NCBI GenBank assembly: GCA_003216295.1
Contig: QCJB01000001.1
Location: 95,595-159,594, forward strand
Length of the DNA: 64,000 bases
Reading direction: 5' to 3'
Source of the DNA: Prochlorococcus sp. AG-402-P16
Lineage (GTDB): Bacteria > Cyanobacteriota > Cyanobacteriia > PCC-6307 > Cyanobiaceae
Shown: positions 27,737 to 39,902 of the stretch, piece by piece
Layout of the letters: each line of letters opens with the position of its first letter
How positions within the stretch are numbered: position 1 is the stretch's first letter
Notes under the pieces: generated by a model
Told to the model about the DNA's origin: nothing
The model's database searches: none
The model's input: only the letters and a program-made list of their open reading frames with translations
Translations under genes and position numbers: made by a program

Positions 27737-28801
27737 TTAGTTTTGAACTCTTAATAACAATTCTTTTTTAGCTTCTTTCATATCAAGCTGAATCATTTCA
27801 TTTATCATGCTACTCAATGATATTTTTGGAGTCCAACCAAGCTCTTTCTTTGCCTTTGATGCATCACCTAGCAGTGTTTCTACTTCAGAAGGGCGATAAA
27901 AAGTAGAATCAACTTTAATTACAATTTGATTATTATCTGACCTAATTCCAACTTCATTTACTCCATCACCTTTCCATATTATTTCGCCCCAATTAAGTTG
28001 TTTCGCAGTTAACTCAATAAATTCTCTTACTGAACATTGTCGACCAGTTGCAATCACATAATCATTTGGCTTCGTTTGTTGCAGCATGAGCCATTGCATT
28101 TCAACATAATCCTTTGCATGTCCCCAATCTCTTAGTGAATCTAAATTTCCTATATATAGACAATCTTCTAAACCTATATCAATTCTTGAAAGGCTTTTTG
28201 TTATTTTCTTGGTCACAAATGTTGGACCTCTCCTTGGAGATTCATGATTAAATAATATACCGTTGCAGGCAAATATTTTGTATGACTCTCTGTAATTTAT
28301 TGTAATCCAATATGCATAAAGTTTAGCTACTCCATAGGGACTTCTTGGATAAAAGGGTGTCTTTTCAGTTTGAGGTTTTTCTCTCACAAGTCCATAAAGT
28401 TCTGAAGTACTAGCTTGATATATTTTTGTTTTTTTGGTTAAACCTAATATTCGTACAGCTTCAAGAATTCTTAGAGGACCTAGAGCGTCTACTTGTGCAG
28501 TATATTCAGGAGATTCAAAACTAACAGCGACATGACTTTGTGCTCCTAAATTATAGATTTCATCTGGTTGTATTTCATTTATGATACTAAGTATGTTAGC
28601 ACCATCTGTTAAATCTCCGTAATGTAAAATACAATTTTTATCTTTATATTTGGTTACTATATGATCAATTCTTGATGTATTATCCTGACTTGATCTTCTT
28701 ATAATTCCATGTACTTTATAATTTTTATTTATTAGAAATTCAGCAAGGTAGCTACCATCCTGCCCTGTAATTCCTGTGATAAGTGCCTTTTTCACAACCA
28801 C
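27737..28801 (-). CDS. gmd: GDP-mannose 4,6-dehydratase
   Basis: Converts GDP-D-mannose to GDP-4-keto-6-deoxymannose, precursor of GDP-fucose, GDP-rhamnose and related sugars for surface glycans. The 354-residue product has the canonical [15 protein letters not shown] loop, IIRRSS cofactor-binding segment, [13 protein letters not shown], the catalytic [21 protein letters not shown] (Tyr-x-x-x-Lys), [17 protein letters not shown] and [14 protein letters not shown]. All key residues are present, unlike the divergent paralogue at 12509-13519. No GDP-fucose synthase lies within the window. It is transcribed towards the metalloprotease gene and is divergent from secA. Confidence 0.95.
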   Translation of the reverse strand: MVVKKALITGITGQDGSYLAEFLINKNYKVHGIIRRSSQDNTSRIDHIVTKYKDKNCILHYGDLTDGANILSIINEIQPDEIYNLGAQSHVAVSFESPEYTAQVDALGPLRILEAVRILGLTKKTKIYQASTSELYGLVREKPQTEKTPFYPRSPYGVAKLYAYWITINYRESYKIFACNGILFNHESPRRGPTFVTKKITKSLSRIDIGLEDCLYIGNLDSLRDWGHAKDYVEMQWLMLQQTKPNDYVIATGRQCSVREFIELTAKQLNWGEIIWKGDGVNEVGIRSDNNQIVIKVDSTFYRPSEVETLLGDASKAKKELGWTPKISLSSMINEMIQLDMKEAKKELLLRVQN

Positions 28802-28953
28802 GTTTTTGTATTACTATACACTAAAGACATAAAATACTATGTGAGAACCTAATAAGTCATTTAATGTAGCTGAACAATAACTTTTTGACTTGATTGAAGT
28901 TTCATTCGTGATAACACAACATCTTAATATGTTAAAATTGTTCAATCAGGTTC

Positions 28954-28959
28954 TATAAT
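28954..28959 (+). promoter_or_regulatory. Candidate -10 element of secA promoter
   Basis: A perfect TATAAT lies 23 bp before the secA start codon. A weak GTTAAA sits 17 bp upstream in the -35 position. The predicted leader would be only about 17 nt. Picocyanobacterial promoters often have a good -10 and a poor -35, so this is plausible, but AT-rich DNA makes chance matches common. Confidence 0.4.
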
Positions 28960-28982
28960 TTACTCAATTATTTATTGTTTTT

Positions 28983-31814
28983 ATGTTGAAACAACTTCTG
29001 GGTGATCCCAATGCCCGAAAGTTGAAGAGCTATAAACCCTTGGTGACTGATATAAATGAAATTGAAGAAGAAATAATAAAATTATCAGACGATGAACTAA
29101 GGCAAAAGGTTGGAACCTTTAGATCGAGAATATCTAAAATTTCAACCAATAAAGATCAGCAAGCTATCCTTGATGATCTTTTACCAGAAGCTTTTGCAAT
29201 TGTAAGAGAAGCTTCAAAAAGAGTATTAGGGATGAGGCATTTTGATGTTCAGTTAATTGGTGGAATGGTTTTGCACGAGGGCCAGATTGCTGAAATGAAA
29301 ACTGGCGAAGGTAAGACTTTGGTAGCTACGCTTCCCAGTTTCTTGAATGCTTTGACTGGTAAAGGTGTGCATGTGGTTACTGTTAATGATTATTTAGCTA
29401 GAAGAGATGCAGAGTGGATGGGACAAGTCCATCGCTTCTTAGGTCTTAGTGTTGGTTTGATTCAGCAAAATATGTCGCCTGCGGAAAGATTAAAAAATTA
29501 TCAATGTGATATTACCTATGCTACAAATTCTGAGCTTGGATTTGATTATTTGAGAGATAATATGGCTGGAGGGTCTTCGGAAATTGTTCAAAGACCATTT
29601 CAGTTTTGCGTAATTGATGAAGTTGATTCAATTCTTATCGATGAAGCAAGAACTCCTTTGATAATTTCTGGTCAAGTTGAGAGGCCACAAGAAAAATATC
29701 AAAAAGCTGCTGAAGTAGTTTCTCAATTGATCAGAGCTTCAGGCACAAGTAAAGATGGTATTGATCCAGAAGGAGATTATGAGGTTGATGAAAAACAAAG
29801 AAGTTGTATTTTGACTGATGATGGATTTGCCAAAACTGAGCAGCTTTTAGATGTTAAAGATTTATTTAATCCTAAGGATCCATGGGCTCATTACATAACA
29901 AATGCTTTAAAGGCAAAAGAACTTTTTGCTTTAGATACTAATTACATAATCCGAAATGACGAAGCTGTAATTGTTGATGAGTTCACTGGAAGAGTTATGC
30001 CCGGTCGAAGGTGGAGTGATGGACAACATCAAGCTATAGAGGCAAAAGAAAGTTTGCCAATTCAGCCAGAAACTCAAACTCTTGCATCAATCACTTATCA
30101 GAATTTCTTTTTGCTTTATCCAAAGCTATCAGGGATGACTGGTACCGCAAAAACTGAAGAGGTTGAATTTGAAAAGACATATAAATTAGAAACAACTGTT
30201 ATTCCAACTAATAGGCAAATATCAAGGAAAGATTGGCCAGATCAAGTTTTTAAAACAGAATCAGCAAAATGGAGAGCTGTTGCTAAAGAGATTTCCCTAA
30301 TTCATAAAGAAGGTCGACCAGTACTTGTAGGAACAACCAGTGTAGAAAAAAGTGAGTTGCTTAGTTCCTTATTATCAGAGGATGAAGTCCCTCATAATTT
30401 GCTTAATGCTAAGCCTGAAAATGTAGAGCGAGAGGCAGAAATTGTTGCTCAAGCTGGCCGAATGGGTGCCGTTACAATTGCAACCAATATGGCCGGAAGA
30501 GGTACAGATATTATTTTAGGTGGAAATAGTGATTATATGGCAAGACTAAAAATCAAAGAAATTTTGAGTCCACGTCTTGTTAAGTTGGAGGAAGATCACA
30601 AACCTCCAATACCTTTACAAAGACAATCTGAATCAGTTGGTTTTAAATCAAATGCGAGCAATGATCAAAATATTTCAAATAAAAGAATCAAATCTTTGAA
30701 AAAACTTTTTCCAATTGAATTAAGTGATGATACTGATAAAAATCTTGCTGCATTAACTTCAAAACTTGTTAAAGAATGGGGTGATAGATCTTTAAGTTTG
30801 ATTGATTTGGAAGATCGCATTTCAACTGCCGCGGAGAAAAGTCCCACTAATGATCAAAACATTTCATCATTAAGATCAGCAATTAATTTAATAAAAAAAG
30901 AGTATCAGGCAGTTATTGAACATGAGGAGATTAGTGTAAGAAATTCTGGTGGTCTTCATGTAATTGGAACAGAAAGACATGAATCTAGAAGAGTTGATAA
31001 TCAACTTAGGGGAAGAGCAGGTCGTCAAGGAGATCTTGGAAGTACTAGATTTTTCCTTTCTTTAGAAGATAATTTACTAAGAATATTTGGAGGTGATCGG
31101 GTCGCTGGGCTTATGAATGCATTCAGAGTTGAAGAAGATATGCCAATCGAATCTGGAATGCTCACGAGGTCACTCGAGGGAGCTCAAAAAAAAGTTGAAA
31201 CTTATTATTATGATATCAGAAAGCAAATTTTTGAATATGATGAAGTAATGAATAATCAAAGAAAAGCAGTTTATACAGAGAGAAGAAAGGTATTAGATGG
31301 AAGTGAATTAAAGCAGCAGGTTATTGACTATGGCCAAAGAACAATGGAAGAAATTGTAGATGCATATGTCAATATTGATTTACCACCTGAAGAATGGGAT
31401 TTAGAGAAATTAGTTTCCAAGGTTAAAGAATTTATTTATTTATTAGAAGATTTAAAATCTAATGATCTTGAAGGACTAAATGTTGAATCTTTGAAAGATT
31501 TTTTAAAAGAACAAATGAGAAACGCATATGATTTAAAAGAGGCACAAATTGAAAAAATTAATCCTGGAATGATGAGAGAAGCCGAAAGATTTTTTATTCT
31601 TCAACAATTAGATTCCCTATGGCGTGAGCATCTGCAAGGAATGGATTCATTACGTGAATCCGTTGGTTTAAGAGGCTATGGTCAGAAAGACCCATTAATT
31701 GAATATAAAAACGAAGGTTATGATATGTTTTTAGAAATGATGATTAATATGAGACGAAATATTATATATTCCATGTTTATGTTTCAACCAGCTTCAAAAA
31801 AATCAGAAGCTTAG
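28983..31814 (+). CDS. secA: Preprotein translocase ATPase SecA
   Basis: Motor ATPase that drives unfolded preproteins through SecYEG in the plasma and thylakoid membranes. The 943-residue product begins [19 protein letters not shown] and has Walker A MKTGEGKT (about 105-112), [31 protein letters not shown] (about 210), [10 protein letters not shown] (motif V, about 503) and GRAGRQGD (motif VI). Residues about 540-640 are a variable charged insert. The C-terminus ends [13 protein letters not shown] without the Cys-rich zinc/SecB-binding motif, as usual in cyanobacteria. The next gene starts 14 bp after its stop, an unusual partner for secA. Confidence 0.97.
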   Translation: MLKQLLGDPNARKLKSYKPLVTDINEIEEEIIKLSDDELRQKVGTFRSRISKISTNKDQQAILDDLLPEAFAIVREASKRVLGMRHFDVQLIGGMVLHEGQIAEMKTGEGKTLVATLPSFLNALTGKGVHVVTVNDYLARRDAEWMGQVHRFLGLSVGLIQQNMSPAERLKNYQCDITYATNSELGFDYLRDNMAGGSSEIVQRPFQFCVIDEVDSILIDEARTPLIISGQVERPQEKYQKAAEVVSQLIRASGTSKDGIDPEGDYEVDEKQRSCILTDDGFAKTEQLLDVKDLFNPKDPWAHYITNALKAKELFALDTNYIIRNDEAVIVDEFTGRVMPGRRWSDGQHQAIEAKESLPIQPETQTLASITYQNFFLLYPKLSGMTGTAKTEEVEFEKTYKLETTVIPTNRQISRKDWPDQVFKTESAKWRAVAKEISLIHKEGRPVLVGTTSVEKSELLSSLLSEDEVPHNLLNAKPENVEREAEIVAQAGRMGAVTIATNMAGRGTDIILGGNSDYMARLKIKEILSPRLVKLEEDHKPPIPLQRQSESVGFKSNASNDQNISNKRIKSLKKLFPIELSDDTDKNLAALTSKLVKEWGDRSLSLIDLEDRISTAAEKSPTNDQNISSLRSAINLIKKEYQAVIEHEEISVRNSGGLHVIGTERHESRRVDNQLRGRAGRQGDLGSTRFFLSLEDNLLRIFGGDRVAGLMNAFRVEEDMPIESGMLTRSLEGAQKKVETYYYDIRKQIFEYDEVMNNQRKAVYTERRKVLDGSELKQQVIDYGQRTMEEIVDAYVNIDLPPEEWDLEKLVSKVKEFIYLLEDLKSNDLEGLNVESLKDFLKEQMRNAYDLKEAQIEKINPGMMREAERFFILQQLDSLWREHLQGMDSLRESVGLRGYGQKDPLIEYKNEGYDMFLEMMINMRRNIIYSMFMFQPASKKSEA

Positions 31815-31828
31815 ATAAATAATATTTT

Positions 31829-33205
31829 ATGATTAGCGTTGGTTCAAAACAGATTCAACAGCTATATATAGCTTATTTTGGAAGACCAGCTGATCCAAAT
31901 GGAATTAATTATTGGCTTGCAAAGTCAAAAAATGGATCTAATTTAAAAGAGATTGCAATAGAATTATCCCGACAGGATGAATATACAAAATTTATAATAT
32001 TTAATAGAGATACTGATTATCAAATAAATCAATTATATTTAAATTTATTTGGTCGTAAAGTTGATTTCGAAGGTTTAAAATATTGGTTATCTTTTTTGGA
32101 AAAAGGTAACTATAATATTTCAGATATTATATGTGCTTTAATTTCTTTCGATTTGGAAAATATTGTAAATAAGTTAAATATAAGTAGTTATGATTTAAAA
32201 GTTTTAAATAATAGAATACATGCTGCTCAACTGTTTACTGAAGAGTTAAGCTTAAGTCTAATTTGGGTAGATTTGTATAGACCTGAGTCAGTTGAACCTT
32301 GGAAGGAGGGAAAGGCATTGCTTGCAGGAATTGAATTTTTAAGCCAAGTGAATTTTCAAAATAGAGTAACTATAGAAAATGTAAAAATGTCATTGAGTAA
32401 AATTTCCTCAATGCCAATAGAAGTTGTTCATAAACCAGTCATTGAAATGAGAAATATTTCTTTGAATATTCCCATATATCATTCAGATAACAAAAATTTT
32501 ACAAGTAAAATTACAAAAGGTATGTTTAAGCGAGTCACTGGTGGGAAATTAAGGAACTTAAATCGAAGTACGATTATAGAAGCACTAAGTAATTTAAACT
32601 TAACCGTAATGAATGGCGAGCGAGTTGCATTAGTTGGCCACAATGGATCTGGGAAAACAAGTTTTTTAAAACTGATTTCTGGTATTTATAAACCTACTCA
32701 GGGAAGCTTAAAAGTTGATGTTAATGTATACCCAATGTTACAAAAGAGCTTTTTAACAAGTACTGAATTAAGTGGTCTAGAAGCAGCAAAAGCACATTAT
32801 CTACTAATGAAAAATTGTTTAGATGGATATGAAGTTTTTATACAAGATATTATAAATTTCTCAGGATTGGGAAACTATATTTCCCTTCCTATTAAGACAT
32901 ATAGTGAAGGTATGTGTGCAAGATTAATTTTTTCTATTCTTACATCTATAAAACATGATTGTTTAGCCATAGATGAAGGTTTTGGTACTGGTGATGCAGC
33001 TTTTTTTGAACGCGCAGAACAAAGAATGCAGAAATTTATTAATTCCGCTGGGACGTTATTCTTGGCTAGTCATTCTGAGCAATTATTAAGACAATTCTGT
33101 ACTAGAGGTATAGTATTTAGTCAGGGATTTATCGTTTTTGATGGTACATTAGATGCTGCTCTTAATTATTACCATACATATGATTATTCTCAATTATGTT
33201 TTTAA
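31829..33205 (+). CDS. DUF4214 domain fused to a Wzt/KpsT-like polysaccharide ABC transporter ATPase
   Basis: A 458-residue fusion. Residues about 8-170 contain two DUF4214-type repeats (YFGRPADPNGINYW and LFGRKVDFEGLKYW) and align well, by eye, with the N-terminus of the giant RTX protein, including the NNRIHAAQLFTEEL and EPWKEGKALLAGIEFL stretches. Residues about 205-445 are an ABC ATPase of the polysaccharide-export type: Walker A VGHNGSGKTS (about 270), signature YSEGMCARL (about 357) and Walker B CLAIDEGFGTGD (about 380). It ends shortly after the ATPase core, so the C-terminal carbohydrate-binding domain of O9a-type Wzt is missing. It overlaps the permease gene by 10 bp. It should energise export of a surface glycan; the extra N-terminal domain is unusual. 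Confidence 0.9.
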   Translation: MISVGSKQIQQLYIAYFGRPADPNGINYWLAKSKNGSNLKEIAIELSRQDEYTKFIIFNRDTDYQINQLYLNLFGRKVDFEGLKYWLSFLEKGNYNISDIICALISFDLENIVNKLNISSYDLKVLNNRIHAAQLFTEELSLSLIWVDLYRPESVEPWKEGKALLAGIEFLSQVNFQNRVTIENVKMSLSKISSMPIEVVHKPVIEMRNISLNIPIYHSDNKNFTSKITKGMFKRVTGGKLRNLNRSTIIEALSNLNLTVMNGERVALVGHNGSGKTSFLKLISGIYKPTQGSLKVDVNVYPMLQKSFLTSTELSGLEAAKAHYLLMKNCLDGYEVFIQDIINFSGLGNYISLPIKTYSEGMCARLIFSILTSIKHDCLAIDEGFGTGDAAFFERAEQRMQKFINSAGTLFLASHSEQLLRQFCTRGIVFSQGFIVFDGTLDAALNYYHTYDYSQLCF

Positions 33206-33975
33206 AAAATATAAAATTTGCTTACAAGACTAGAAGGGCTTGGTTCTATACAGCCACATCAAGAACTAAAGCAAGATTCGCCCGAACAACACTCGGCAGT
33301 TTTTGGCTAGGCTTATCCAACTTGTTGTCAATTGCGACATTAGGGCTTGTCTACGGAACGGTTTTTAAAGTTGAAGATTTGAAATCTTATTTTATTTATT
33401 TAGGTGTGGGTTTAATACTTTGGAATTCTATTTCATCTTCTATATCAAATTCACCTTATCTATTTTCTCATAATTCTTCAAATATTAGAAATATGAATTT
33501 AAATGCACTTTTTTATACCCTTGAAGAGTGGGCTTTTCAAATTCAGACATTTTTTCAGTCATTTATTTTAGTCTTTTTCGTTCTTTCTTTCCTAGATAGA
33601 TCAGTCCTATTAAATTTTATTTTCGCTTCTTGGATTCCACTTTTAAATTTTGTCATTTTTTTATATTGGTTCCCTTTGTTGATTTGTTTGATTTGTGTTC
33701 GATTTACTGATCTTGCTCAACTGGTTCCAATCTTGCTACAGTTAGTTTTTTTAATTTCACCTATTCTCTATAGAAAAGAAAGCTTAGGAAATTTATCGTG
33801 GATAACTAATTTTAATTTTATTTTTAAGATATTAGACCCTCTTCGACTTAGCATTATTAACGGGTATGTTTTTTATGGTAATGCATTTTTTATCTTACTA
33901 ATTAATATTATTGGATTATTATTTTCCTTTTGGTATTTGGAACAAGAAGGAAAGAAACTTCCTTTTTTGGTTTGA
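33196..33975 (+). CDS. Wzm/KpsM-like polysaccharide ABC transporter permease
   Basis: A 259-residue ABC-2 type permease with about six hydrophobic segments (roughly 35-55, 65-85, 110-135, 140-165, 172-192, 228-250). The N-terminal RTKARFARTTLGSFWLGLSN and the LISPILYRKE region near 187 are typical of O-antigen/capsule export permeases, which form the membrane channel for lipid-linked glycans. Its start lies inside the end of the DUF4214-ATPase gene, so the two are translated together as one transporter. It converges with cysE, with 17 bp between the 3' ends. Confidence 0.9.
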   Translation: MFLKNIKFAYKTRRAWFYTATSRTKARFARTTLGSFWLGLSNLLSIATLGLVYGTVFKVEDLKSYFIYLGVGLILWNSISSSISNSPYLFSHNSSNIRNMNLNALFYTLEEWAFQIQTFFQSFILVFFVLSFLDRSVLLNFIFASWIPLLNFVIFLYWFPLLICLICVRFTDLAQLVPILLQLVFLISPILYRKESLGNLSWITNFNFIFKILDPLRLSIINGYVFYGNAFFILLINIIGLLFSFWYLEQEGKKLPFLV

Positions 33976-33992
33976 TATCTTTGAAAAAATTG

Positions 33993-34793
33993 TTAAATAT
34001 TTACTTCATTATCTTTATCTATATTTCCGATAAAATCAATTATTTCTTTGTCTCGTAGATTTTGAGATTCCAGTACTTCTAGATCTTTTGAGGTTGTTTC
34101 TTGTTTAATTGATTTGATGAATGTACGAATAGTGATTACTTGATTTTCAAGCTGATCAATTCTTTCCATCAGGTTCCTTATCACATTTGCCTCAGTATCT
34201 GGGAGGGCGGAATGAGCTAGTGGATTAATTTTTACACCACTTTGATGAACTACTCTCCCTGGTATTCCGACAACTGTGCTATTTGCAGCTACATCTTTTA
34301 CAACAACTGAGCCTGCACCAATTCTTGTATTAGTACCCACTGATATAGCACCAAGAACTTTCGCACCAGCACCAACGACAACATTTTCTTCCAGAGTTGG
34401 GTGTCTCTTCCCGTGGTGTTTCCCTGTACCTCCAAGAGTTACTCCTTGATAAAGTAAGCAACGATTTCCTACCTCAGCTGTTTCTCCAATCACTACGCCC
34501 ATTCCATGATCAATGAAAACTCCTTGACCAATCTTTGCTGCAGGATGTATCTCAATACCAGTAAATGATCTTGTGACCTGACTTAACAATCTTGGTGCAA
34601 GCGGGAATTTGAATTTCCATAATTTGTGACTTATTCTATGAAGAACCAAGGCTTGAAACCCCGGATAGCACAAAATTATTTCTAGAAAACCTCTCGCGGC
34701 CGGATCTCTTTCTTTAATAATTGAGAAGTCAGATCTAATTGATCGGAGCATTGCATTGATTAAGTCGATAATCTTTTTATTCGAGAAGACCAA
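33993..34793 (-). CDS. cysE: Serine O-acetyltransferase
   Basis: Acetylates L-serine with acetyl-CoA to O-acetylserine, the carbon acceptor for sulfide in cysteine synthesis. The 266-residue product has an N-terminal helical domain (DPAARGFLEIILCYPGFQAL) and a left-handed beta-helix with hexapeptide repeats: VFIDHGMGVVIGETAEVG, then LGGTGKHHGKRHPTL, then GAGAKVLGAISVGTNTRIGAG. The catalytic Asp/His (IDHG) and HGKRHP loop are present. The extra 60-residue charged tail is common in cyanobacterial forms. Its start overlaps the end of the GntR gene by 17 bp, indicating a shared transcript. Confidence 0.94.
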   Translation of the reverse strand: MVFSNKKIIDLINAMLRSIRSDFSIIKERDPAARGFLEIILCYPGFQALVLHRISHKLWKFKFPLAPRLLSQVTRSFTGIEIHPAAKIGQGVFIDHGMGVVIGETAEVGNRCLLYQGVTLGGTGKHHGKRHPTLEENVVVGAGAKVLGAISVGTNTRIGAGSVVVKDVAANSTVVGIPGRVVHQSGVKINPLAHSALPDTEANVIRNLMERIDQLENQVITIRTFIKSIKQETTSKDLEVLESQNLRDKEIIDFIGNIDKDNEVNI

Positions 34794-35814
34794 TCTCTTT
34801 TCTTAACTCTTCAATTGTAGAGTCGCTTAGATATTTTTGGGCACAGTGTATTTGAGGCATTCTCATTAATTGGGATCTATTTTGTCTCAGAGTATGCTCT
34901 ACCAAAGGAAGGCTAGGGCTATCACAAATTACATGGCTAGCCGCTCTTAAAAGCGCAATTAAACGACTCCCAACATCTGGATTAGCAGTCATTAAAAGTA
35001 TTTCGTTGCCTCTCATACTATGTAAAATAACTTCAGCAGCTCTTAATATTCCTGGGCTAATGCTAACTATGCCTACACAACTTCCTGAGCGTAATTTTTT
35101 TAAAATAGTCAGTTCTTTTTGAAAATCGCTTAGGTCTACAGCTATTGCTCTTACTTGGTGTCGTTGAGCTACCTCTTCTAAAGGTTGCAAAAAATATCTA
35201 CTTGTAACCACAGTTCCCTTGCTGGAAGTTTCAAGCACACTCTCAAGTTCTTCCATTGGGACAACTTCAACTGGCACATCTAGGTGAGGTGCTAATTCTT
35301 CAGCTATTAGTAGTGAGGCTCCTATATCTTCCCTGGGAGTACTAACGAGTAATCGCGCACCACATCTCAACCTCCAATCAATTTCACGAGTAAATAGCTC
35401 TCTAGTTTGTTGCAAAGTACATCCAGCATTCAAGAGCTCATCAACACTTTTCCTGATTTCTAGATCTACATCTTTAATTGCTTTTTTACGAATAGAATTA
35501 GAATTATTTCTTATATCTTTTTGTTTTTGTTGATCTCGAACATAAATTCCTGAACCTGCAATAGCCTCAACTACTCCATCGGTTTCTAGCTGTCTGTATA
35601 CCTTGCTTATTGTATTTCGATGCAAACCGGTTTGCATCGCGAGTTGCCTAGTGCTTGGAAGTCTATGGCCAGGAGGGTAATGCCTTGCAGCAATTGCAAA
35701 ACAAATTTGATTATATAGTTGGCTGGATGCCGGGATTTCACTTTCTTGTTGAATGTGGAATCTCACGCCTTTTTGAAAGATTTCAATGTGGACACCATAA
35801 TGAATAGAGGGCAA
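34777..35814 (-). CDS. GntR-family transcriptional regulator
   Basis: A 345-residue regulator. A winged helix-turn-helix at about 25-90 reads YNQICFAIAARHYPPGHRLP, STRQLAMQTGLHRNTISKVY and ETDGVVEAIAGSGIYV, typical of GntR. The C-terminal 230 residues have no aminotransferase or UTRA motif that I recognise and may be a cyanobacteria-specific ligand domain. Target genes cannot be read from sequence; by position it could affect cysE, which overlaps its end. It follows infC with 42 bp between. Confidence 0.85.
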   Translation of the reverse strand: MPSIHYGVHIEIFQKGVRFHIQQESEIPASSQLYNQICFAIAARHYPPGHRLPSTRQLAMQTGLHRNTISKVYRQLETDGVVEAIAGSGIYVRDQQKQKDIRNNSNSIRKKAIKDVDLEIRKSVDELLNAGCTLQQTRELFTREIDWRLRCGARLLVSTPREDIGASLLIAEELAPHLDVPVEVVPMEELESVLETSSKGTVVTSRYFLQPLEEVAQRHQVRAIAVDLSDFQKELTILKKLRSGSCVGIVSISPGILRAAEVILHSMRGNEILLMTANPDVGSRLIALLRAASHVICDSPSLPLVEHTLRQNRSQLMRMPQIHCAQKYLSDSTIEELRKEIGLLE

Positions 35815-35856
35815 GGTGACAATTATTTGTTTGTCACTTGATAAAAATATTAAAAA

Positions 35857-36465
35857 CTAATTTTTTGTTCTTTCAATTTTTTTGGGAGAATTTTCATCAC
35901 TGTCTTTTTTTAATAGAGGAGTTTTTCTGGGAGTCAAAAACATAATCATATTTCTTCCCTCCCGTTTAGGAGCTTGCTGTACCTCTGCTTTCTCTTCAAG
36001 ATCTTTGGCCATTCTTTTCAGAAGAGTTTCTGCAAGAGCGGTGTGTTGAATTTCCCTGCCTCGAAAAATTACAGTGCATTTGACTTTATCCCCCGCTTTC
36101 AAAAAACGAGTTGCTTGATTGATACGAACTTGATAATCGTGTAAATCAATTTTATAACGCATTTTTACTTCTTTTACTTCAGTTTGATGAGATTTTTTCT
36201 TGGCTTCTTTAGCTTTCTTTTCTTGCTCAAACTTAAATTTGCCGTAATTCATTATCCGACATACTGGTGGTGTAGCTTTTTCGCTAACCAAAACAAGATC
36301 TAATTCTCTCTCTTTTGCAACTCCTAGAGCTTCTTCTCTTGTAATTACTCCAAGTTGAGTGCCATCTGAATCAACAACTCGCAAATTGGGATAGCTTATT
36401 CTTTCATTAATGTTTGGCAGCTCTCTTTCTGGAGCGCGACGATCAAAACGGGGACGTGGTGGCAT
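35857..36465 (-). CDS. infC: Translation initiation factor IF-3
   Basis: IF-3 binds the 30S subunit, proofreads the start codon and prevents premature joining of 50S. In the 202-residue product the N-domain has [20 protein letters not shown] and the linker and C-domain show [25 protein letters not shown], the IF-3 signature (about 82-100), then [19 protein letters not shown] and [15 protein letters not shown]. The start is ATG; the rare AUU start of E. coli infC is not used. An Arg-rich N-terminal extension and a charged C-terminal tail are lineage features. It lies between miaA and the GntR gene on one strand. Confidence 0.96.
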   Translation of the reverse strand: MPPRPRFDRRAPERELPNINERISYPNLRVVDSDGTQLGVITREEALGVAKERELDLVLVSEKATPPVCRIMNYGKFKFEQEKKAKEAKKKSHQTEVKEVKMRYKIDLHDYQVRINQATRFLKAGDKVKCTVIFRGREIQHTALAETLLKRMAKDLEEKAEVQQAPKREGRNMIMFLTPRKTPLLKKDSDENSPKKIERTKN

Positions 36466-36524
36466 TCAGTTACTAAGTGGAAGGTAAATACCTTTTGAGA
36501 GAACTCTAAGTATATATGAAATAA

Positions 36525-37424
36525 TCAACCTAGGAACTCATTTATAAAAGATAAAGCTTGAGATAATTGGTTCTTATCATTTAACCATTTTGAATTGTGC
36601 TTATTCCTAAACCAAGTTTTTTGTCTTTTTGCGAACTGACATGTGCGCTGGATGGTTATTGCTAAAGCCTCCTCGTAATTTATTTCTCCATTAATAATAG
36701 ACCTTGCTTCTCCATATCCAATGGTTTTCAGCAACTCTAAATTATTTCCGTATCTAATGATCAGATTTTCAGTTTCTTCGATTAATCCATTTTTGTACAT
36801 ATTTTCCGTTCTTTGCTGGATTCTTTCATTTAGATTTTGAGGGTTTAATCCAAGTTCCAATATTTCCCAGGCAGGAGGATTGATTTTTTGTTGCAAAGAA
36901 AATCTTTTCCCTGTTGCATAAAAAACCTCTAAAGCTCTAATTGTTCTTGTTGAATCTTCTGGATGTATTTTTTCAGCAGACAATGGATCACAACTTCTCA
37001 ATAAATTATGTCGTTCGTTAGTTTCAATTTTTTTAAGCTGATTTCTTAAGAATGTTTGAGGCGGTACTGCAGGAGGATTCAGTCCTCTGATCAAGGATTG
37101 AAGATATAAGCCGCTTCCTCCCACAAGAAGTATCAATTGTTTTTGTTTTATTTCTTTCTCCATCGACTTGCTAGCTATGGATTGAAATTTATGAAGATTG
37201 ATAGGTTGCGAAGGTAAGGATAAGTCTAGAAGAAAATGATTTACTTCTTGCCTTTGTTTGAGTGTTGGTTTTGCGGTGCCAATATCCATATCAATATATA
37301 TTTGACGGGAATCGACATTATGAATATTTAAGTTGAGGTTTTTTGCGATATCTATTGCAAGTTCAGTTTTTCCGCTTGCTGTTGGCCCCATGATCGCAAT
37401 TAGAAGAGGTTTATTGGGTTGCAT
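36525..37424 (-). CDS. miaA: tRNA dimethylallyltransferase
   Basis: Transfers a dimethylallyl group to adenosine-37 of tRNAs reading U-starting codons, improving codon-anticodon stability. The 299-residue product has the P-loop [14 protein letters not shown] (about 10-22), the substrate motif [19 protein letters not shown] (about 36-53), [15 protein letters not shown] (about 100-113), and RQKTWFRNK near the C-terminus, all MiaA hallmarks. It is divergent from gyrB with 172 bp between starts, and upstream of infC. Confidence 0.95.
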   Translation of the reverse strand: MQPNKPLLIAIMGPTASGKTELAIDIAKNLNLNIHNVDSRQIYIDMDIGTAKPTLKQRQEVNHFLLDLSLPSQPINLHKFQSIASKSMEKEIKQKQLILLVGGSGLYLQSLIRGLNPPAVPPQTFLRNQLKKIETNERHNLLRSCDPLSAEKIHPEDSTRTIRALEVFYATGKRFSLQQKINPPAWEILELGLNPQNLNERIQQRTENMYKNGLIEETENLIIRYGNNLELLKTIGYGEARSIINGEINYEEALAITIQRTCQFAKRQKTWFRNKHNSKWLNDKNQLSQALSFINEFLG

Positions 37425-37554
37425 AATTCTCTTTGAGAGGGTTTATTAGCAGTAATTGCATGACAATTAATTTTTTTGATTTGGTTTTGAAATTTTCCTA
37501 AGACTTTCCTTAATACCAATGTTAAATTGAAATCTCGGGAAAGGTTTTGACTAA

Positions 37555-39563
<2,009 letters not shown>

Positions 39564-39564
<1 letters not shown>

Positions 39565-39902
39565 TGAACTTAATTAGCACATTAATAATTTGGTCATGGC
39601 TTTTAGGTTTTTCTTTAATAGTCCCAACTACTCTCCCAGCTGGTGCTACGCAAAAAATAATAATAGAACATAGAAAAAATAATATTAGATCGCCATTAAT
39701 AGCATTTAAAGAGTTTAATTTACTTTCTGAGGCCTCTAAAAATTCTTCTATTTTAACTAAAGTTAGAGCTGGTACACCAATCCAAGTTATGAAAGTTTGG
39801 TATAGTAGTGATAGCGAGCAATGGTTATTAGTTAATATTTTAAGCCAGAATTACTATCAATTATTTTATAAAAGAGGATGGGTTCATATTGGGATCAGTT
39901 GA
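39564..39902 (+). CDS. Exported SH3-like domain protein
   Basis: A 112-residue protein with an N-terminal hydrophobic signal segment (about 3-22, ending PTTLPAGATQ, a possible signal peptidase site after residues 26-28). The mature part resembles a bacterial SH3b domain: FNLLSEASKNSSILTKVRAG, then TPIQVMKVWYSSDSEQWLLV and ending KRGWVHIGI, the usual GWVH strand. Such domains often bind peptidoglycan. It overlaps gyrB by 1 bp at its start and crcB by 14 bp at its end, so it sits in the gyrB transcript. The specific function is unknown. Confidence 0.72.
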
